A stretch of 64,000 nucleotides of DNA from Phycisphaerae bacterium (GTDB lineage Bacteria; Planctomycetota; Phycisphaerae; Sedimentisphaerales; Anaerobacaceae): the NCBI GenBank assembly GCA_021736645.1, contig JAIPFM010000126.1:1-64000 (forward strand), written 5' to 3'. Below, piece after piece: positions 26,547-38,800 of the stretch. The notes beneath the pieces were generated by a model. That model made no database searches and had not been told where the DNA came from. It saw only the letters and a program-made list of their open reading frames with translations. Positions within the stretch are counted from its first letter, which is position 1, and each line of letters starts with the position of its first letter. The position numbers were made by a program, and so were the translations under genes.

Positions 26547-26590
26547 AAAAAAAAACTGCCACGACCATTTGAATCAATAGACGTGGCAGT
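26547..26590 (-). terminator. Intrinsic-terminator hairpin between rpsG and fusA
   Basis: On the minus strand ACTGCCACG (26590-26582) pairs perfectly with CGTGGCAGT (26563-26555) across an 18-nt loop, then nine T follow (26555-26547). It begins 16 bp after the rpsG stop and ends 23 bp before the fusA ATG, so it should stop or attenuate str-operon transcription before fusA. Confidence 0.7.
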
Positions 26591-26605
26591 ATATTTCAAT
26601 AGAAA

Positions 26606-27079
26606 CTACCAGGCAAAGTGGGCAAAAGCCTTATTGGCTTCAGCCATGCGATGTACATTCTCGCGAGTGGTCATGGCCCCACCCGACTTTTTGTAGGCTT
26701 CAATCAGCTCATTGGCCAATCTCTGCGACAGCGGCTTGCCCTTCTTGCCGCGCGTGGCCGCCAAAATCCAGCGAAAGGCCAAGGACTGCTGTCTCTTGGG
26801 GCGAACCTGCATGGGCACCTGATAACTGGCACCACCCACACGCTTGCTGCGTACTTCAAGCAAAGGTTTTACATTCTCAATCGCAGTTTCAAAGGCCTCA
26901 AGGGGACTGCAATCCGGTACTTTCTTCTCGATGATGGCCATGGCATCATAGAATGCACGCTGGGCGGTGCTCTTCTTGCCGTCCAGCATGAGACAGTTAA
27001 CAAACTTGGCCACCAACTTGCTATTGAACTTTGCATCTGCCTTTAACTGAGAGCTTGACGCTGTGAACTTCTTTGCCAT
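26606..27079 (-). CDS. rpsG: 30S ribosomal protein S7
   Basis: The product has 157 residues: [40 protein letters not shown] and the C-terminal [20 protein letters not shown]. It organises the 30S head and is the usual translational repressor of str genes. It follows rpsL by 79 bp. Confidence 0.98.
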   Translation of the reverse strand: MAKKFTASSSQLKADAKFNSKLVAKFVNCLMLDGKKSTAQRAFYDAMAIIEKKVPDCSPLEAFETAIENVKPLLEVRSKRVGGASYQVPMQVRPKRQQSLAFRWILAATRGKKGKPLSQRLANELIEAYKKSGGAMTTRENVHRMAEANKAFAHFAW

Positions 27080-27158
27080 AATTTCCTCAACATCAGCGGC
27101 ACTTCACAATGCCGCCATTTCTGATTAACCGCCTGATTCGCAACACGACCAGGCTTTC

Positions 27159-27524
27159 TTATTTCTTCGCACCATACTTGCTACGGCCCTGCTTACGTCC
27201 GCTCACACCGGAACAGTCCAGAACGCCGCGGATGATGTGATATCTCACACCAGGCAGGTCACGTACACGACCACCACGAATCATGACCGTACTATGTTCC
27301 TGCAGATTATGATCCACACCTGGAATGTAGGCCGTAATTTCCTTGCCATTGGTCAAACGAACACGTGCAATCTTTCTCAAAGCAGAGTTCGGCTTCTTGG
27401 GGGTCTGAGTTCTGACAATAAGACACACCCCACGTTTTTGAGGGCATCCGCTAATATCCGAAACGCGTTTCTGCCCCTTGGACGAGGTTCTTGGAGATCT
27501 GACTAACTGATTGATTGTCGGCAT
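27159..27524 (-). CDS. rpsL: 30S ribosomal protein S12 with Arg at position 88
   Basis: The product has 121 residues and numbers like E. coli S12 (with Met1). [11 protein letters not shown] keeps Lys43 and Lys44. The second decoding loop reads [13 protein letters not shown], with Arg88 where most bacteria have Lys. Substitution K88R is a known streptomycin-resistance change in Mycobacterium and E. coli. S12 monitors codon-anticodon pairing. The gene follows rpoC by 57 bp. Confidence 0.98.
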   Translation of the reverse strand: MPTINQLVRSPRTSSKGQKRVSDISGCPQKRGVCLIVRTQTPKKPNSALRKIARVRLTNGKEITAYIPGVDHNLQEHSTVMIRGGRVRDLPGVRYHIIRGVLDCSGVSGRKQGRSKYGAKK

Positions 27525-27581
27525 AGTAATATTTCTCTTAAACTTTCAGCTTTGTAACCCAGTTTTACTCTTTCTAAGCAA

Positions 27582-30500
27582 TTATTCAAGACCCAGTGCC
27601 TGCTTGACTGCAGCATCGGCCTTGGCCTCAGCATCCTTGGCATCTTTGATCTCAGCAAATTCCTTGGGAACCGGAGCATCCACCAGGTGCTTCACCTTCA
27701 TATCCAGATACGGCTTGAACGCAGTACCCGCTGGAATCAAATGTCCCAGGATCACGTTCTCTTTCAATCCGTACAATTCGTCTACTCTACCCGCGAGTGA
27801 TGCCTCTGTCAAGACCTTAGTGGTCTCCTGGAAACTTGCCGCCGCAATAAAACTCTCAGACCACAGGGAGGCCTTGGTAATACCGAGGAGCAGCGTATTG
27901 GCAATGGCAGGCCGTGGCTTCTTGCCCTTGGCAGGTTCACCACCAATGGACTCCACCTTTTCATTGATCTTGGCCAGTTCAGCCTTGTCAATGATATCAC
28001 CCACATGAAGACCGCCACGCATGCCCGAGGCAAATTCAGCGGCCTCACCCATGTCCGAAATCTTGACACTCTGGCTCAATCGTTCATTTTCCTGGCGGAA
28101 GGCAAACTTGTCCACCACTTCGCCAGGCAGGAATTTGCTGTCGCCCACAGATTCGATCTCGACCTTGCGGAGCATCTGTGAAATCACAATCTCCACATGC
28201 TTGTCGTCGATACCCACATTCTGTGAACGGTACACATTCTGAATTTCGCCAATGAGATAGCGTTGGAGCACTTCTTCACCCTTAATACGCAGGATGTCGT
28301 GCGGTACCAGAGGCCCATCGGTCAGGGCATCCCCGGCTTCAACCGTATCACCGGCATGCACGTTGAGGTGACGATCCCGAGGTACATGGTGTTCCTTTTC
28401 CATGCCGCTTTCGCTGCGAATCAGAATGGTCATCTTGCCTTTGCGCTTATCACTGCGCAGTTCGACTCGACCTGAAATCTCTGCCATGGCCGCAGGATCC
28501 TTGGGCTTTCTGGCCTCGAACACCTCGGTCACACGCGGCAGACCCCCTGTAATGTCCTGGGTACCGCCACTGGCCCTTGGCTGGTGTGCCAGGAGCTGAC
28601 CGGCCAGCACGCCCTGGCCTTCCTGAACCTCAATACGGGCTCCGGCCGGCAGGTAATGCACGTCCAGGATCTTGCCGTTTTCATCCTCAATGATGACCTG
28701 CGGATGCTTGTCACCCTTGTGCTCAATCACAACCGGCTTGTCAGCGACCTTGCCGTCTTCTTCGGTGCTCGTTCGGCCCTTCTGTTCTTCAATCTGGACT
28801 GTCTCACCTTCAACAATGTCCACAAAGTTGATCTTACCGGAAACCTCCGCCAGGATCGGCGTCCTGTGCGGGTCCCAAGAAAACAGAATGTCGCCCAGGT
28901 TGATCTCCTGACCGTCTTTGACGCTCAAGATACCGCCATAGGGCACTTTGAACTTACCCAGCTCACGATCTTTGGTGTCTACGATCGCGATTTCACCGTT
29001 GCGTTTCAAAGCCACCATGACCTCGGCACCTTCATCGTTTTTATAGGAAACCACGTTAATATCGCGATACTGAATCTGACCCGGCGCCGTAGCCTTTTGT
29101 TCTCTTTCCAAAATCGCGTGCGAGGCCACACCCCCGGTATGGAAAGTACGCAGTGTCAACTGTGTACCAGGCTCACCAATCGACTGGGCTGCAATGATAC
29201 CCACAGCAGAGCCTTCTTCCACCAGTTGGCCTCGACTCAGGTCCCAGCCATAGCACTTCGCACAGATGCCGAATGGACTGTCGCATGTCAATGCACTGCG
29301 CACGCGAATGGCATCCAGGCCCAAGGCTTCAATCTTGGTCGCCGCCGCAGGGGTAATCACCTCATTTTCGCGGGCGACCATTTCATCCGTCATTGGATTA
29401 CGGATATTGTCACGTGCGGTCCGTCCCACGATCAACATGGAGAGAGGCACATGCACTTCATCGCCACGACTGAGTACCGTCTTCGTGATACCCTGCAACG
29501 TACCGCAGTCACGTTCGAGAATAATCACGTTCTGGCCCACATCGATCAGTTTACGCGTCAGGTAACCGGAGTTCGCGGTCTTCAGCGCGGTATCGGCCAG
29601 ACCTTTACGAGCCCCGTGTGTGGAACTGAAGTATTCCAGCACGGTCAGGCCTTCTCGGAAGTTGGCCTTAATGGGCGTCTCAATGATCTCGCCACTGGGC
29701 TTGGCCATCAAGGCACGCATGCCGGCCAACTGCTGAATCTGGTCCACACTACCACGAGCCCCGGAGTCACTCATCAGGTAAATGGGGTTCAAATAGGGAG
29801 AGCCATCCTCATTTTTGTCTTCCTTGAGGCCTCGCAGCATTTCACTGGTCACGTCCACACGAGCCGTGGTCCAGGCATCAATCACCTGATTGTAACGCTC
29901 GCGTTCTGTGAGTACACCATCATTATAGCTTCTATAGATCGTCCTGATTTTCTTTTCGGTTTCCAGGATAATCTGGGCTTTCTTGTGCGGAATTTTCAGG
30001 TCCGTCAGACCGAAACTCAGACCCGCCAGCGTGGCGTACTTGAACCCTGTGTCCTTGATTCTATCCAGCAGATCGATTGTTTCAGCACCGCCGGCATAGG
30101 CAAAGCAGTCGTGAATCACGCGACTCAACTTCTTTTGCGACAACGCCTGGTTGTAGAAGGGCATCTTGTCACACAGGATATCGTCAAACAAACAGCGTCC
30201 CACCGTGGTCACGATAATCTGTGACGGCCTGGATTCGTCCGGTTGGATCAGCCCCTTGTCTGTGACGACAGGACGATTCTTCATGCGCACTTGAATCAAT
30301 TCGTGCAGGCCCATCTTGCCGGTTTCATACGCCATAATGGCTTCGAACTTGTCTCGAAATCTTCCGACAATAGGATTTGCAACCTTCTGGGATTCACCAA
30401 ATCTGAAGTCCTCAGTGGCAATGGTCAGGTAGTAGTTGCCCATGACCATGTCCTGAGACGGTCCCACCATGGGGGCGCCGTTGGACGGGCTGAAGATGTT

Positions 30501-31949
30501 CCCCGTGGTCATCATGAGGACGTGGGTCTCTGCCTGAGCCTCCACGCTCAACGGAAGGTGCACGGCCATCTGGTCACCGTCAAAGTCTGCATTGAATCCA
30601 CGGCAGGCCAGGGGATGGAGCATAATGGCGTTGCCTTCGACCAGCACGGGCTCAAAGGCCTGAATGCCCATACGGTGAAGGGTCGGTGCACGGTTCAACA
30701 GTACGGGATGCTGGTGGATCACCTCTTCGAGAATATCCCACACATGCTCCTCTCGACGTTCGATCATGCGCTTGGCACTCTTGATCGTATCGGCATACCC
30801 ATGCTGCTTGAGTTGTCTGATGATGAACGGTTGATACAGTTCCAGGGCAATCTTCTTGGGCAGGCCGCATTGATACAGCTTGAGATTCGGGCCCACCACA
30901 ATCACGGAACGTGCGGAGTAGTCCACACGCTTGCCGAGCAGATTCTCGCGGAAACGGCCCTGCTTGCCCTTGATCATATCGGTCAGCGACTTGAGCGGTC
31001 GATTGTTGCTGCCGAGCACCGGTCTTCGACAGCGACTGTTGTCCAGCAGAGAATCCACGGCCTGCTGCAGCATGCGTTTTTCATTACGAATAATGACTTC
31101 CGGCGCATTCAGGTCAATGAGCTTCTTCAAGCGGTTGTTTCGGTTGATAATGCGGCGATACAAATCGTTCAAGTCACTGGTGGCAAAGTTATCACGTTCC
31201 AGCAAGACGAGAGGTCTCAGGTCCGGCGGAATCACGGGGATTGCTTCCAGCACGATCCACTGCGCCTTGTTGTCGCTGTTTCGGACTTCATTGATCGTCT
31301 TGAGACGCTTGGTCAGGTCCTTGATCTTTTGCTGACTATTCGTCTTGGTGATGGCCTCACGCAGCTCAAGACTGACCTGCTCAAGATCCATTCCCTCGAG
31401 CAAGGCACGTACGGCCTCGGCGCCCATCAGGGCGCGAAAGGCATTACCATACTTGGTACTGGCGTCGCGGTATTCTTCCTCGCTGAGGATTTGACCGACC
31501 TTCAAAGGGCTCTGCCCCGGTTCCGTGACCACATAATCCTGGAAATACACCAGCTTCTCCAGATCGGAGGCCTTCATGCCCAGAATGCTGCCAAGGCGAT
31601 TGGGAATCGCCTTGAAAAACCAGATGTGCACCACCGGTGCGGCCAGATTGATATGGCCCATGCGCTTGCGACGCACGCGGCTGTGCGTGACCTTGACACC
31701 GCAGCGGTCGCAGATAATCCCTTTGAATTTCGTGCCTTTATACTTGCCGCAGGAACACTCCCAGTCGCGTTCCGGGCCAAAAATGCGTTCGCAAAACAGA
31801 CCGTCTTTTTCCGGCCTGTAGGTACGGTAATTGATCGTCTCGGGCTTTCTCACCTCACCAAACGACCAACTCCTGATATCATTCGGACTGGCCAACGTGA
31901 TCTTGACCGAACCGTAATCATTGATGCGATCGTAAATATTTCCTAACAT
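27582..31949 (-). CDS. rpoC: DNA-directed RNA polymerase beta' subunit
   Basis: The product has 1455 residues. The N-terminal zinc ribbon is CSCGKY...CDRC, and the catalytic magnesium loop is [12 protein letters not shown] at about residue 455. The trigger-loop region and the second zinc site ([11 protein letters not shown]) follow. Length and order are those of an unsplit bacterial beta'. The large plus-strand frames over it are shadows. It lies 30 bp after rpoB. Confidence 0.99.
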   Translation of the reverse strand: MLGNIYDRINDYGSVKITLASPNDIRSWSFGEVRKPETINYRTYRPEKDGLFCERIFGPERDWECSCGKYKGTKFKGIICDRCGVKVTHSRVRRKRMGHINLAAPVVHIWFFKAIPNRLGSILGMKASDLEKLVYFQDYVVTEPGQSPLKVGQILSEEEYRDASTKYGNAFRALMGAEAVRALLEGMDLEQVSLELREAITKTNSQQKIKDLTKRLKTINEVRNSDNKAQWIVLEAIPVIPPDLRPLVLLERDNFATSDLNDLYRRIINRNNRLKKLIDLNAPEVIIRNEKRMLQQAVDSLLDNSRCRRPVLGSNNRPLKSLTDMIKGKQGRFRENLLGKRVDYSARSVIVVGPNLKLYQCGLPKKIALELYQPFIIRQLKQHGYADTIKSAKRMIERREEHVWDILEEVIHQHPVLLNRAPTLHRMGIQAFEPVLVEGNAIMLHPLACRGFNADFDGDQMAVHLPLSVEAQAETHVLMMTTGNIFSPSNGAPMVGPSQDMVMGNYYLTIATEDFRFGESQKVANPIVGRFRDKFEAIMAYETGKMGLHELIQVRMKNRPVVTDKGLIQPDESRPSQIIVTTVGRCLFDDILCDKMPFYNQALSQKKLSRVIHDCFAYAGGAETIDLLDRIKDTGFKYATLAGLSFGLTDLKIPHKKAQIILETEKKIRTIYRSYNDGVLTERERYNQVIDAWTTARVDVTSEMLRGLKEDKNEDGSPYLNPIYLMSDSGARGSVDQIQQLAGMRALMAKPSGEIIETPIKANFREGLTVLEYFSSTHGARKGLADTALKTANSGYLTRKLIDVGQNVIILERDCGTLQGITKTVLSRGDEVHVPLSMLIVGRTARDNIRNPMTDEMVARENEVITPAAATKIEALGLDAIRVRSALTCDSPFGICAKCYGWDLSRGQLVEEGSAVGIIAAQSIGEPGTQLTLRTFHTGGVASHAILEREQKATAPGQIQYRDINVVSYKNDEGAEVMVALKRNGEIAIVDTKDRELGKFKVPYGGILSVKDGQEINLGDILFSWDPHRTPILAEVSGKINFVDIVEGETVQIEEQKGRTSTEEDGKVADKPVVIEHKGDKHPQVIIEDENGKILDVHYLPAGARIEVQEGQGVLAGQLLAHQPRASGGTQDITGGLPRVTEVFEARKPKDPAAMAEISGRVELRSDKRKGKMTILIRSESGMEKEHHVPRDRHLNVHAGDTVEAGDALTDGPLVPHDILRIKGEEVLQRYLIGEIQNVYRSQNVGIDDKHVEIVISQMLRKVEIESVGDSKFLPGEVVDKFAFRQENERLSQSVKISDMGEAAEFASGMRGGLHVGDIIDKAELAKINEKVESIGGEPAKGKKPRPAIANTLLLGITKASLWSESFIAAASFQETTKVLTEASLAGRVDELYGLKENVILGHLIPAGTAFKPYLDMKVKHLVDAPVPKEFAEIKDAKDAEAKADAAVKQALGLE

Positions 31950-31979
31950 CCAAGGCCCCTTACAACCGATTGGTTTCTT

Positions 31980-34900
31980 TTATAGACCTGCACTGCCGAG
32001 TCTTTTCTTTTCAAGCTGTATGTTCAATCCCAAGCCGCGGATTTCATTACACAGCACATCGAAAGACAGCGGAGTCCCTGCCTCAAGCGAATTATGTCCC
32101 TTCACCATAGACTCGTAAATCTTGGTGCGACCTTCCACGTCATCGCTCTTAACGGTCAACATTTCCTGAAGGGTATAGGCTGCGCCATATCCTTCCAAGG
32201 CCCACACTTCCATTTCGCCAAATCGCTGGCCACCGGTTCTGGCCTTACCCCCCAACGGCTGCTGGGTAATCAGGCTGTAAGGACCGGTTGCCCGGGCGTG
32301 AATCTTATCATCCACCAGGTGATGGAGCTTTAACATATACATAAAACCGATCGTCGATTTCTGATCCAAAGGTTCACCGGTACGACCGTCGTACAGTTGC
32401 GTCTTTAACGTCTGAGGCACATTTACGCAGAGTTCATCCACAGGCGGCATTTCGCCTCGCTCTTCGTACTCTTTCTTGCGCCTCATCATGGTTTCTGTGG
32501 CTTCAAGATTCAGGGCAAACACATCATCCTCTGTGGCCCCGTCAAACACAGGTGTCACGGCATGGAACCCAAGGACCTTGCCAATCCATCCCATGTGGGT
32601 CTCGAGAATCTGGCCGACGTTCATACGACTCGGCACGCCCAGCGGATTCAACAGAATGTCCAGCGGACGACCGTCTTCCATGAAGGGCATATCCTCTTCA
32701 GGCATGATCTTGGCAATCACACCCTTGTTTCCGTGACGCCCGGCCATTTTGTCGCCAATCGACAGGGTACGCTTGATGGCCACATACACCTTCACCATCT
32801 GGAGCACGCCGCTGGCCAGTTCATCCCCATGCTTGAGACGTTCCGTGCGCCGGGCCTTTTCCTCCTGGAAATCAACGATCTTGTTCCAGTAGCTGTCCAC
32901 GATCTTCTTGGCATCCTGGCGTACAGAAGCCGGCTTGATCCACTTGACGTCGAAGTTTTCAATCTGCTCGTAGACCACTTCGTTGTCATCACTGGCACCC
33001 ACATGCTGACGGGTCGACGCATCCACGATATTGCATTCATACTTCTCATGGAGGGTCGCGATCATCTTGCGGAAGGTGTCACATTCCTTGGCACGCATCT
33101 CCTTCTGGAGCTGCTTGATCTCTTCCTGCATCACCTTTTTCTGTTCCGGTGTGCCGGCCCCGCGGCGCGTAAACAATTCGGTCTTGATGACCACGCCTTC
33201 GTACCCGCTGGGCAGTTCCAGAGAATCATTCTTCACATCTTCGCCGGCCCGGCCAAAGATGGCATGCAGCAGCTTCTCTTCGGGGGTCAGTTCCACCTTG
33301 CTCTTTGGCACCACCTTACCCACCAGGATATCGCCGGGACAGACGCGCGTCCCTTCCCGCACCACCCCGTTCTCGTCCAGGTTTCTCAGGGCCTTCTCAC
33401 TGACATTCGGAATGTCGCGAGTAAACTCTTCCTTGCCCAGACGTGTCTCACGCACTTCGGCCGTGAATTCATCGATGTGAATACTGGTGAAGTTGTCGTT
33501 CTTGCAGAGACGTTCGCTCACGATGATGGCGTCTTCAAAATTGAATCCGTCAAAGGACACAAATCCGACCAGGGCATTTTGGCCCAAGGCCAACACGCCT
33601 TCATCCGTGCCGCCGCCATCGGCAATCACCTCGCCGGCCTTGACCTCCTGCCCCAGGACCACAATGGGTTTCTGGTTCAGACAGGTTCGTTCATTGAGGC
33701 CCACGAATTTTTCCAGTTTATAATCATCCGTGTGATTGATTTCAATATGGGTCGCATCCACGGATGTGACAATCCCGTCATCCTTGGCACGGACCACCAT
33801 ACTGGAGTGCAATCCCACGATGCGTTCCATACCGGTCCCCACCACAGGCGCTTCGGTCCTGAGAAGCGGCACGGCCTGACGCTGCATGTTGGAGCCCATC
33901 AAGGCTCGGTTCGCGTCGTCATGTTCGAGGAACGGAATCAACGAAGCCGACACACCCACAATCTGTTTTGCGGAGATGTCAACGTAATCAACCTTCTTTT
34001 TGGGCACCTGTGCCAGTTCGCCCATTTCGCGGGCCAGCACCATGTCTTCTTTAATCTTGCCGGTTTTTGGATCCAGCACGCTGGGCGGGGCAAAGATGGC
34101 CTTCATCTCTTCATCTGCACGCAGATACACCACTTCGCCGCTGTCCTGGGCGTCTACAATTTTGCGATACGGTGTCAACAGAAAGCCGTACTCGTCAATC
34201 TGAGAGAAGATGGACAGCGAAGAAATCAGACCAATATTGGTGCCTTCCGGCGTTTCAATAGGACAGATACGCCCATAGTGGCTGATATGAACGTCTCGCA
34301 CCTCAAACCCGGCACGACGACGATTCAAGCCTCCAGGTCCCAGCGCCGACAAACGTCTTTCATGGGTCAACTGACTCAAGGCATTGGTCTGGTCGACCAC
34401 CTGACTCAATTCGCCTCGACCAAAGAAATAGTTGATGCTGCTGGCCACACTCTTGCTATTGATCAGATCCGCAATGCGCACCTTGACCTCAGCATCACGC
34501 CTGATGCTCATGCGTTCCTGTACGGTTTTACGCAGCTTCAGGAGACCCTTGCGAATCTCATCCGCTGCCAATTCATCGATGGTGCGCAAACGTCGATTAC
34601 CGAGATGGTCGATGTCGTCCACTGCACCCTTATTAATACGCAAATCAAGAATATACCTGACCGTATTCAGGAAATCCTCAGGCCTCAGCGTCATTTCATC
34701 TTCATCGACGGTCTGATCAAACTTGCGATTCAGACGGAAGCGTCCGACCTTGCCCAGCCGATACCGGTTGGGGTCCGAGAACTTCTCAAAGAAAAATGCC
34801 TTGGCCTTTTCCTGATTGGGGGGATTGCCCGGTCGCAACCGCATGTAGAACTTGAGCAGGGCCTTTTCATGGCTTTCTGTATCATCTTCTGCCAGCGTAT

Positions 34901-35738
34901 TGAGGATGATCGTGTCGCGAACCACCGTGACAACTTCCAGATCCTTTAGGTCGCTCTGCTGAATCAAGGCAATCTTGTCCGCCAGTTGAGCACCGGCCTT
35001 GATCAGAATTTCCCCGGTTTCCGTGTCCACCACGGGCCCGACGGTCCACATGGAAGGGTCCAGTTTCTTGACGGACACCTTCTTGGTGTCGTAGAACAAA
35101 CGGATGAGTTCTTCAGTGGAACCAAAGGCTTCATCGACCGCCCGGAGAAATACGGTGGCCGGAATCTTACTGGACTGGTCAATCTTCACGACCAGGACGT
35201 CCTTGGGCGTCACTCCAATTTCAATCCAGCTGCCGCGTTCCGGAATGATACGACCGCCGTGCAGCACCCTGTCGCCTTCCTTGCTTTCAACCAGGAAATC
35301 GACACCGGGGCTCCTGTGCAACTGACTGACAATCACACGGATCGCACCATTGACGATAAATTCACCGCCGCCGACCATCACCGGAATTTCTCCAAGATAA
35401 ATGGCCTGCTCTGCCAGATCCTCGCCCTCGCCGCTCTTCAAACGGCAGGTCAACTTCAAAGGATAGGCATACGTCAATCTAAGTTGGCGACACTCTCTGG
35501 GCGTATAATGCGGCTTCTCCAATTCATAATAGACATATTCCAACCGCATCTTCTTGTCATAACTCTCGATTGGAAAAATCTCTCTGAATAGAGATTCCAA
35601 GCCAAAGTCACCTCTTTGAGTGGGGGGTACGTCAAACTGGAGGAACTTGTCGAAACTAGCCCTCTGTACTGCCACTAAATTCGGGACCTCAACCGCATCT
35701 TTCACTCTGCCGAAATCACGCACGGTCTTAGAAACCAT
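31980..35738 (-). CDS. rpoB: DNA-directed RNA polymerase beta subunit
   Basis: The product has 1252 residues. The rifampicin pocket reads [20 protein letters not shown] and continues [11 protein letters not shown]. The key Gln513, Asp516, His526 and Ser531 equivalents are kept, while the positions equivalent to Phe514 and Met515 are both Val. [12 protein letters not shown] and the C-terminal [18 protein letters not shown] are canonical. Confidence 0.99.
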   Translation of the reverse strand: MVSKTVRDFGRVKDAVEVPNLVAVQRASFDKFLQFDVPPTQRGDFGLESLFREIFPIESYDKKMRLEYVYYELEKPHYTPRECRQLRLTYAYPLKLTCRLKSGEGEDLAEQAIYLGEIPVMVGGGEFIVNGAIRVIVSQLHRSPGVDFLVESKEGDRVLHGGRIIPERGSWIEIGVTPKDVLVVKIDQSSKIPATVFLRAVDEAFGSTEELIRLFYDTKKVSVKKLDPSMWTVGPVVDTETGEILIKAGAQLADKIALIQQSDLKDLEVVTVVRDTIILNTLAEDDTESHEKALLKFYMRLRPGNPPNQEKAKAFFFEKFSDPNRYRLGKVGRFRLNRKFDQTVDEDEMTLRPEDFLNTVRYILDLRINKGAVDDIDHLGNRRLRTIDELAADEIRKGLLKLRKTVQERMSIRRDAEVKVRIADLINSKSVASSINYFFGRGELSQVVDQTNALSQLTHERRLSALGPGGLNRRRAGFEVRDVHISHYGRICPIETPEGTNIGLISSLSIFSQIDEYGFLLTPYRKIVDAQDSGEVVYLRADEEMKAIFAPPSVLDPKTGKIKEDMVLAREMGELAQVPKKKVDYVDISAKQIVGVSASLIPFLEHDDANRALMGSNMQRQAVPLLRTEAPVVGTGMERIVGLHSSMVVRAKDDGIVTSVDATHIEINHTDDYKLEKFVGLNERTCLNQKPIVVLGQEVKAGEVIADGGGTDEGVLALGQNALVGFVSFDGFNFEDAIIVSERLCKNDNFTSIHIDEFTAEVRETRLGKEEFTRDIPNVSEKALRNLDENGVVREGTRVCPGDILVGKVVPKSKVELTPEEKLLHAIFGRAGEDVKNDSLELPSGYEGVVIKTELFTRRGAGTPEQKKVMQEEIKQLQKEMRAKECDTFRKMIATLHEKYECNIVDASTRQHVGASDDNEVVYEQIENFDVKWIKPASVRQDAKKIVDSYWNKIVDFQEEKARRTERLKHGDELASGVLQMVKVYVAIKRTLSIGDKMAGRHGNKGVIAKIMPEEDMPFMEDGRPLDILLNPLGVPSRMNVGQILETHMGWIGKVLGFHAVTPVFDGATEDDVFALNLEATETMMRRKKEYEERGEMPPVDELCVNVPQTLKTQLYDGRTGEPLDQKSTIGFMYMLKLHHLVDDKIHARATGPYSLITQQPLGGKARTGGQRFGEMEVWALEGYGAAYTLQEMLTVKSDDVEGRTKIYESMVKGHNSLEAGTPLSFDVLCNEIRGLGLNIQLEKKRLGSAGL

Positions 35739-35824
35739 CAGCTACTCCCACCATCAACCCTATTCTACATCACACATTTAAGCACCATAATTGATCAGGC
35801 ACATAAAAACAGGAGGGATCAGGT

Positions 35825-36223
35825 CTAGGCCAATTCAACGGTGGCACCAGCCGCTTCGAGCTGCTGCTTAATAGTCTCAGCCTCTTCCTTGGCAAGACCT
35901 TCTTTCACAGGCTTGGGAAGACTGTCAACCAAATCCTTGGCTTCCTTCAGGCCCAGTGCTGTAATGGCACGGACTTCCTTGATGACCTGGATCTTCTTGT
36001 CCCCGAATTCCTTGAGAATGACATCAAACGTGCTCTTTTCTTCGGCTTCTTCTGCAGCCGCCACTGGACCAGCCATCATGACTGCGCCGCCGGCTGCAGC
36101 TTCGATACCGTATTCATCCTTGAGATAATCCACAAGCTCCTTGGCTTGCATGAGGGTCAGGGCTACAATCTTGTCACCCAACTCTTTGATTTCTGCATTG
36201 ATTGTTTTTGCTTCGTCAGACAT
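35825..36223 (-). CDS. rplL: 50S ribosomal protein L7/L12
   Basis: The product has 132 residues. It has an N-terminal helical dimerisation part, an Ala/Glu hinge ([13 protein letters not shown]) and a C-terminal factor-binding domain ([20 protein letters not shown]). It is the flexible stalk protein that recruits GTPase factors. CAGGAG precedes the start. Confidence 0.98.
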   Translation of the reverse strand: MSDEAKTINAEIKELGDKIVALTLMQAKELVDYLKDEYGIEAAAGGAVMMAGPVAAAEEAEEKSTFDVILKEFGDKKIQVIKEVRAITALGLKEAKDLVDSLPKPVKEGLAKEEAETIKQQLEAAGATVELA

Positions 36224-36369
36224 TATATAGTTACTCCTGAAACCTAGCGCCTGGCAGTAGCCGAAACTCCACAGTTCCGTTTAACCCGAATCGGGGCAGC
36301 CACACAAGCCATTAGTATTGTTGATATGTTAATTGTTAATTTGTATGAGATATGGACCGGATGTCAGAT

Positions 36370-36903
36370 CTAGGCAGCGTCCTTCTCTGCCTTCTCAATG
36401 ATGGTCTTGACACAACCGGCAATCTTGGAACTTGGACCGACCAAGGCACCTGCAATCTGCGACGCAGGCGACATAATACAGGAGGCAATCTGGCCGTGAA
36501 GTTCGCGTCGTGTCGGCATCTTGGCAAGCTCTTTGGCAGCATCGCCGTCCAACACCGTACCATCCAGGAAAGCGCCCTTCAGCTTCACGGCCTTGACCTT
36601 CTTGGTCCAGTCCACCAGTTCCTTGGCAGCATCCACAATACTGTCGCCACCGAAGGCCACAGCACAGGGACCATTGAACAAGCCACAAGCAGATTCCATG
36701 TCCTTGCTGCGAAGAGCCCGCCTGAACAGGGAATTCTTGACCACGAACATCTCAACGCCCTTCTGCTTGAGCTCACCACGCATGACATTGTTATCCACGC
36801 CTGGCACACCCATCACATTAAAGACGATGAATTCCCTGACATCACCGTCAGCGACTTTTTGCTCAAATTCGCTTTGAATTAATTCTTTTACGTACTTGCT
36901 CAT
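36370..36903 (-). CDS. rplJ: 50S ribosomal protein L10
   Basis: The product has 177 residues: VKELIQSEFEQKVADGDVREF, VVKNSLFRRAL and a C-terminal helix that docks L7/L12 dimers. It is the base of the stalk and in other bacteria represses its own operon. A 146-bp gap precedes rplL. Confidence 0.97.
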   Translation of the reverse strand: MSKYVKELIQSEFEQKVADGDVREFIVFNVMGVPGVDNNVMRGELKQKGVEMFVVKNSLFRRALRSKDMESACGLFNGPCAVAFGGDSIVDAAKELVDWTKKVKAVKLKGAFLDGTVLDGDAAKELAKMPTRRELHGQIASCIMSPASQIAGALVGPSSKIAGCVKTIIEKAEKDAA

Positions 36904-36968
36904 TTTTCACCTGTATTGTATGCATACCGGATTCTAAAACCCGGAGACCGTCAACATCGAACCCGTGA

Positions 36969-37646
36969 CTAGAGACTCACCTGCACCCCAGGACTCATGG
37001 TTGCAGACATGGAAATCTTCTTGATATAGGTTCCCTTGGCAGCATTGGGTTTCATCTTCTTGATTTGATCGATAAACGCATCTGCATTCTCGACCAGCTT
37101 CGTATTCTCAAAGCTCTGCTTTCCGACAATCACATGCACATTGCCGCCCGAGTCATTCCTGAACTCGACCTTGCCCGCGGTGAACTCGGCCACGGCCTTG
37201 AGCACATCCATGGTCACGGTCCCGTTTTTGGGCGAGGGCATCTTACCTTGAGGGCCAAGCACTCTACCCAGCTTACCAACCTTCCCCATGACCTTGGGGG
37301 AGGCAATGGCCACATCAAAATCCAGCCACCCGCCGGACACCTTTTCGACCAGGGCGTCACAGCCGGCTTCAACCGCACCTGCCTTCTTGGCAGCTTCGGC
37401 CTCTGAATCGTCGCAAAAAGCCACGACCTTGCGCTGCATCCCAGTGCCGTGGGGCAGGGAGATGGCACCACGGATGAGTTGATCCGCCTGTTTTGGATCA
37501 ATACCCAGCTGCATCACCAATTCCACAGTCTGGTCAAACTTGGCTGAATCAAAAGACTTGACCTTGTCCACTGCATCTTTCAAGCTCAAAGCCTCTTTGG
37601 TCGCTTTTTCAGCTACTTTTTTGTATTTCTTGCTTCTAAATTTCAT
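36969..37646 (-). CDS. rplA: 50S ribosomal protein L1
   Basis: The product has 225 residues with AVDKVKSFDSAKFDQTVELV, the hallmark GPQGKMPSPKNGTVT and VEFRNDSGGNVHVIVGK. It forms the mobile L1 stalk at the E site and in other bacteria regulates rplKA. It follows rplK. Confidence 0.98.
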   Translation of the reverse strand: MKFRSKKYKKVAEKATKEALSLKDAVDKVKSFDSAKFDQTVELVMQLGIDPKQADQLIRGAISLPHGTGMQRKVVAFCDDSEAEAAKKAGAVEAGCDALVEKVSGGWLDFDVAIASPKVMGKVGKLGRVLGPQGKMPSPKNGTVTMDVLKAVAEFTAGKVEFRNDSGGNVHVIVGKQSFENTKLVENADAFIDQIKKMKPNAAKGTYIKKISMSATMSPGVQVSL

Positions 37647-37693
37647 GATTTAAATCTCATCCAAAAACCAGATCAGCATTTCACGCCAGACCG

Positions 37694-38116
37694 TTACTCC
37701 ACATCAATACCCATGCTGCGTGCTGTACCACGGATAATCATCTCAGCCTTGTCAAGATCGTGGGCATTCAGATCCACCATCTTGGTTTCAGCAATCTTGC
37801 GCACCTGCTCCACAGTGACCGTGCCGACCTTTTCCTTGTTGGGTACGCCACTGCCCTTGGCCACTTCAGCGGCCTTTTTGAGCAAGACTGCCGCAGGCGG
37901 GCTCTTTACTTCAAATGTAAAGCTCTTATCGGTGTATACGCAAATTACGACGGGTACAGGGGTTCCGTTCAGTTCCCGTGTACGCTCATTAAATTGTGAC
38001 ACAAATTGACCGATATTGACACCGTGTTGCCCCAATGCAGGTCCAATAGGAGGGGCCGGTGTTGCCTGCCCGCCCTTGGCCTGTAATTTAATGATTTTAG
38101 CAACTTCTTTGGCCAT
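37694..38116 (-). CDS. rplK: 50S ribosomal protein L11
   Basis: The product has 140 residues: [20 protein letters not shown], the thiostrepton-site proline helix, and a C-terminal RNA-binding domain ([27 protein letters not shown]). It forms the GTPase-associated centre and is required for RelA-type signalling in bacteria. Confidence 0.98.
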   Translation of the reverse strand: MAKEVAKIIKLQAKGGQATPAPPIGPALGQHGVNIGQFVSQFNERTRELNGTPVPVVICVYTDKSFTFEVKSPPAAVLLKKAAEVAKGSGVPNKEKVGTVTVEQVRKIAETKMVDLNAHDLDKAEMIIRGTARSMGIDVE

Positions 38117-38197
38117 TGTTATCCTTTATCCAAATGCACAAGAATTCAAACTTGTTTACAGCTTCTTTGCCACTTACTACCGTGAACACGGTCGTAC

Positions 38198-38740
38198 TTA
38201 AATCTTCTCAATCTGCCAGTACTCAATGTCAAGCGGCGTGCTCCTGCCAAAGATCGTCACAATCACCTTGACGATACCACGCTCAGCATCAATTGAATCG
38301 ACGGTACCTTCGAAATTCTCGAAAGCACCCTCTCTGATTTTAATCTGATCACCCTTCTGAAACTCCATTTTAATACTGGGCGTTTCCTCCGGTTTCTCAG
38401 TGTCAAACATCATCTTGGCAACGTCCGTGTCACGCATGGGTGTGGGCATGCCTTCTGCACCAATAAAATCACCCACACCTGAAGTGCTCTTAATCAAAAA
38501 CCACGCGTCATCAGGCACCTTGCCCTCTTCCGTGGCTTCCATTTCCATGAACACATAACCAGGGTATAGTTTTCTCCGATGCACAGTCTGCTTGCCGGCG
38601 CGAATGCGTTTCACGTGTTCAGTAGGGACCTCAATCCGGCCAATCAGTTCATGCAGGCCTTCCTTCTCTACCTTAAGCGAAAGTGCATCCCTGACCTGAA
38701 GCTCCTTGTTCGCAGCAACTCGCAATACATACCATTGCAT
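38198..38740 (-). CDS. nusG: Transcription termination/antitermination protein NusG
   Basis: The product has 180 residues: an N-terminal NGN domain (WYVLRVAANKELQVRDAL, LYPGYVFMEM) and a C-terminal KOW domain (KGDQIKIREGAFENFEGTV). It links RNA polymerase with Rho or with S10 in the ribosome. It lies between secE and rplK as usual. Confidence 0.97.
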   Translation of the reverse strand: MQWYVLRVAANKELQVRDALSLKVEKEGLHELIGRIEVPTEHVKRIRAGKQTVHRRKLYPGYVFMEMEATEEGKVPDDAWFLIKSTSGVGDFIGAEGMPTPMRDTDVAKMMFDTEKPEETPSIKMEFQKGDQIKIREGAFENFEGTVDSIDAERGIVKVIVTIFGRSTPLDIEYWQIEKI

Positions 38741-38800
38741 CGTGTGGTTCCATTTCTATTGTTATAATGACTGACATTTACCCAAGGCCGTTGAGATGAG

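Noticed and set aside
26525-26599. Longer EF-G with 25 extra N-terminal residues from a TTG start
   Set aside because: The extension is encoded by the terminator hairpin, has no homology, and the ATG at 26524 has its own Shine-Dalgarno.
25457-35591. Very long plus-strand open frames (up to 795 codons) across fusA, rpoC and rpoB
   Set aside because: They lie exactly opposite conserved genes, show no family motifs, and arise from codon bias of the minus-strand genes.
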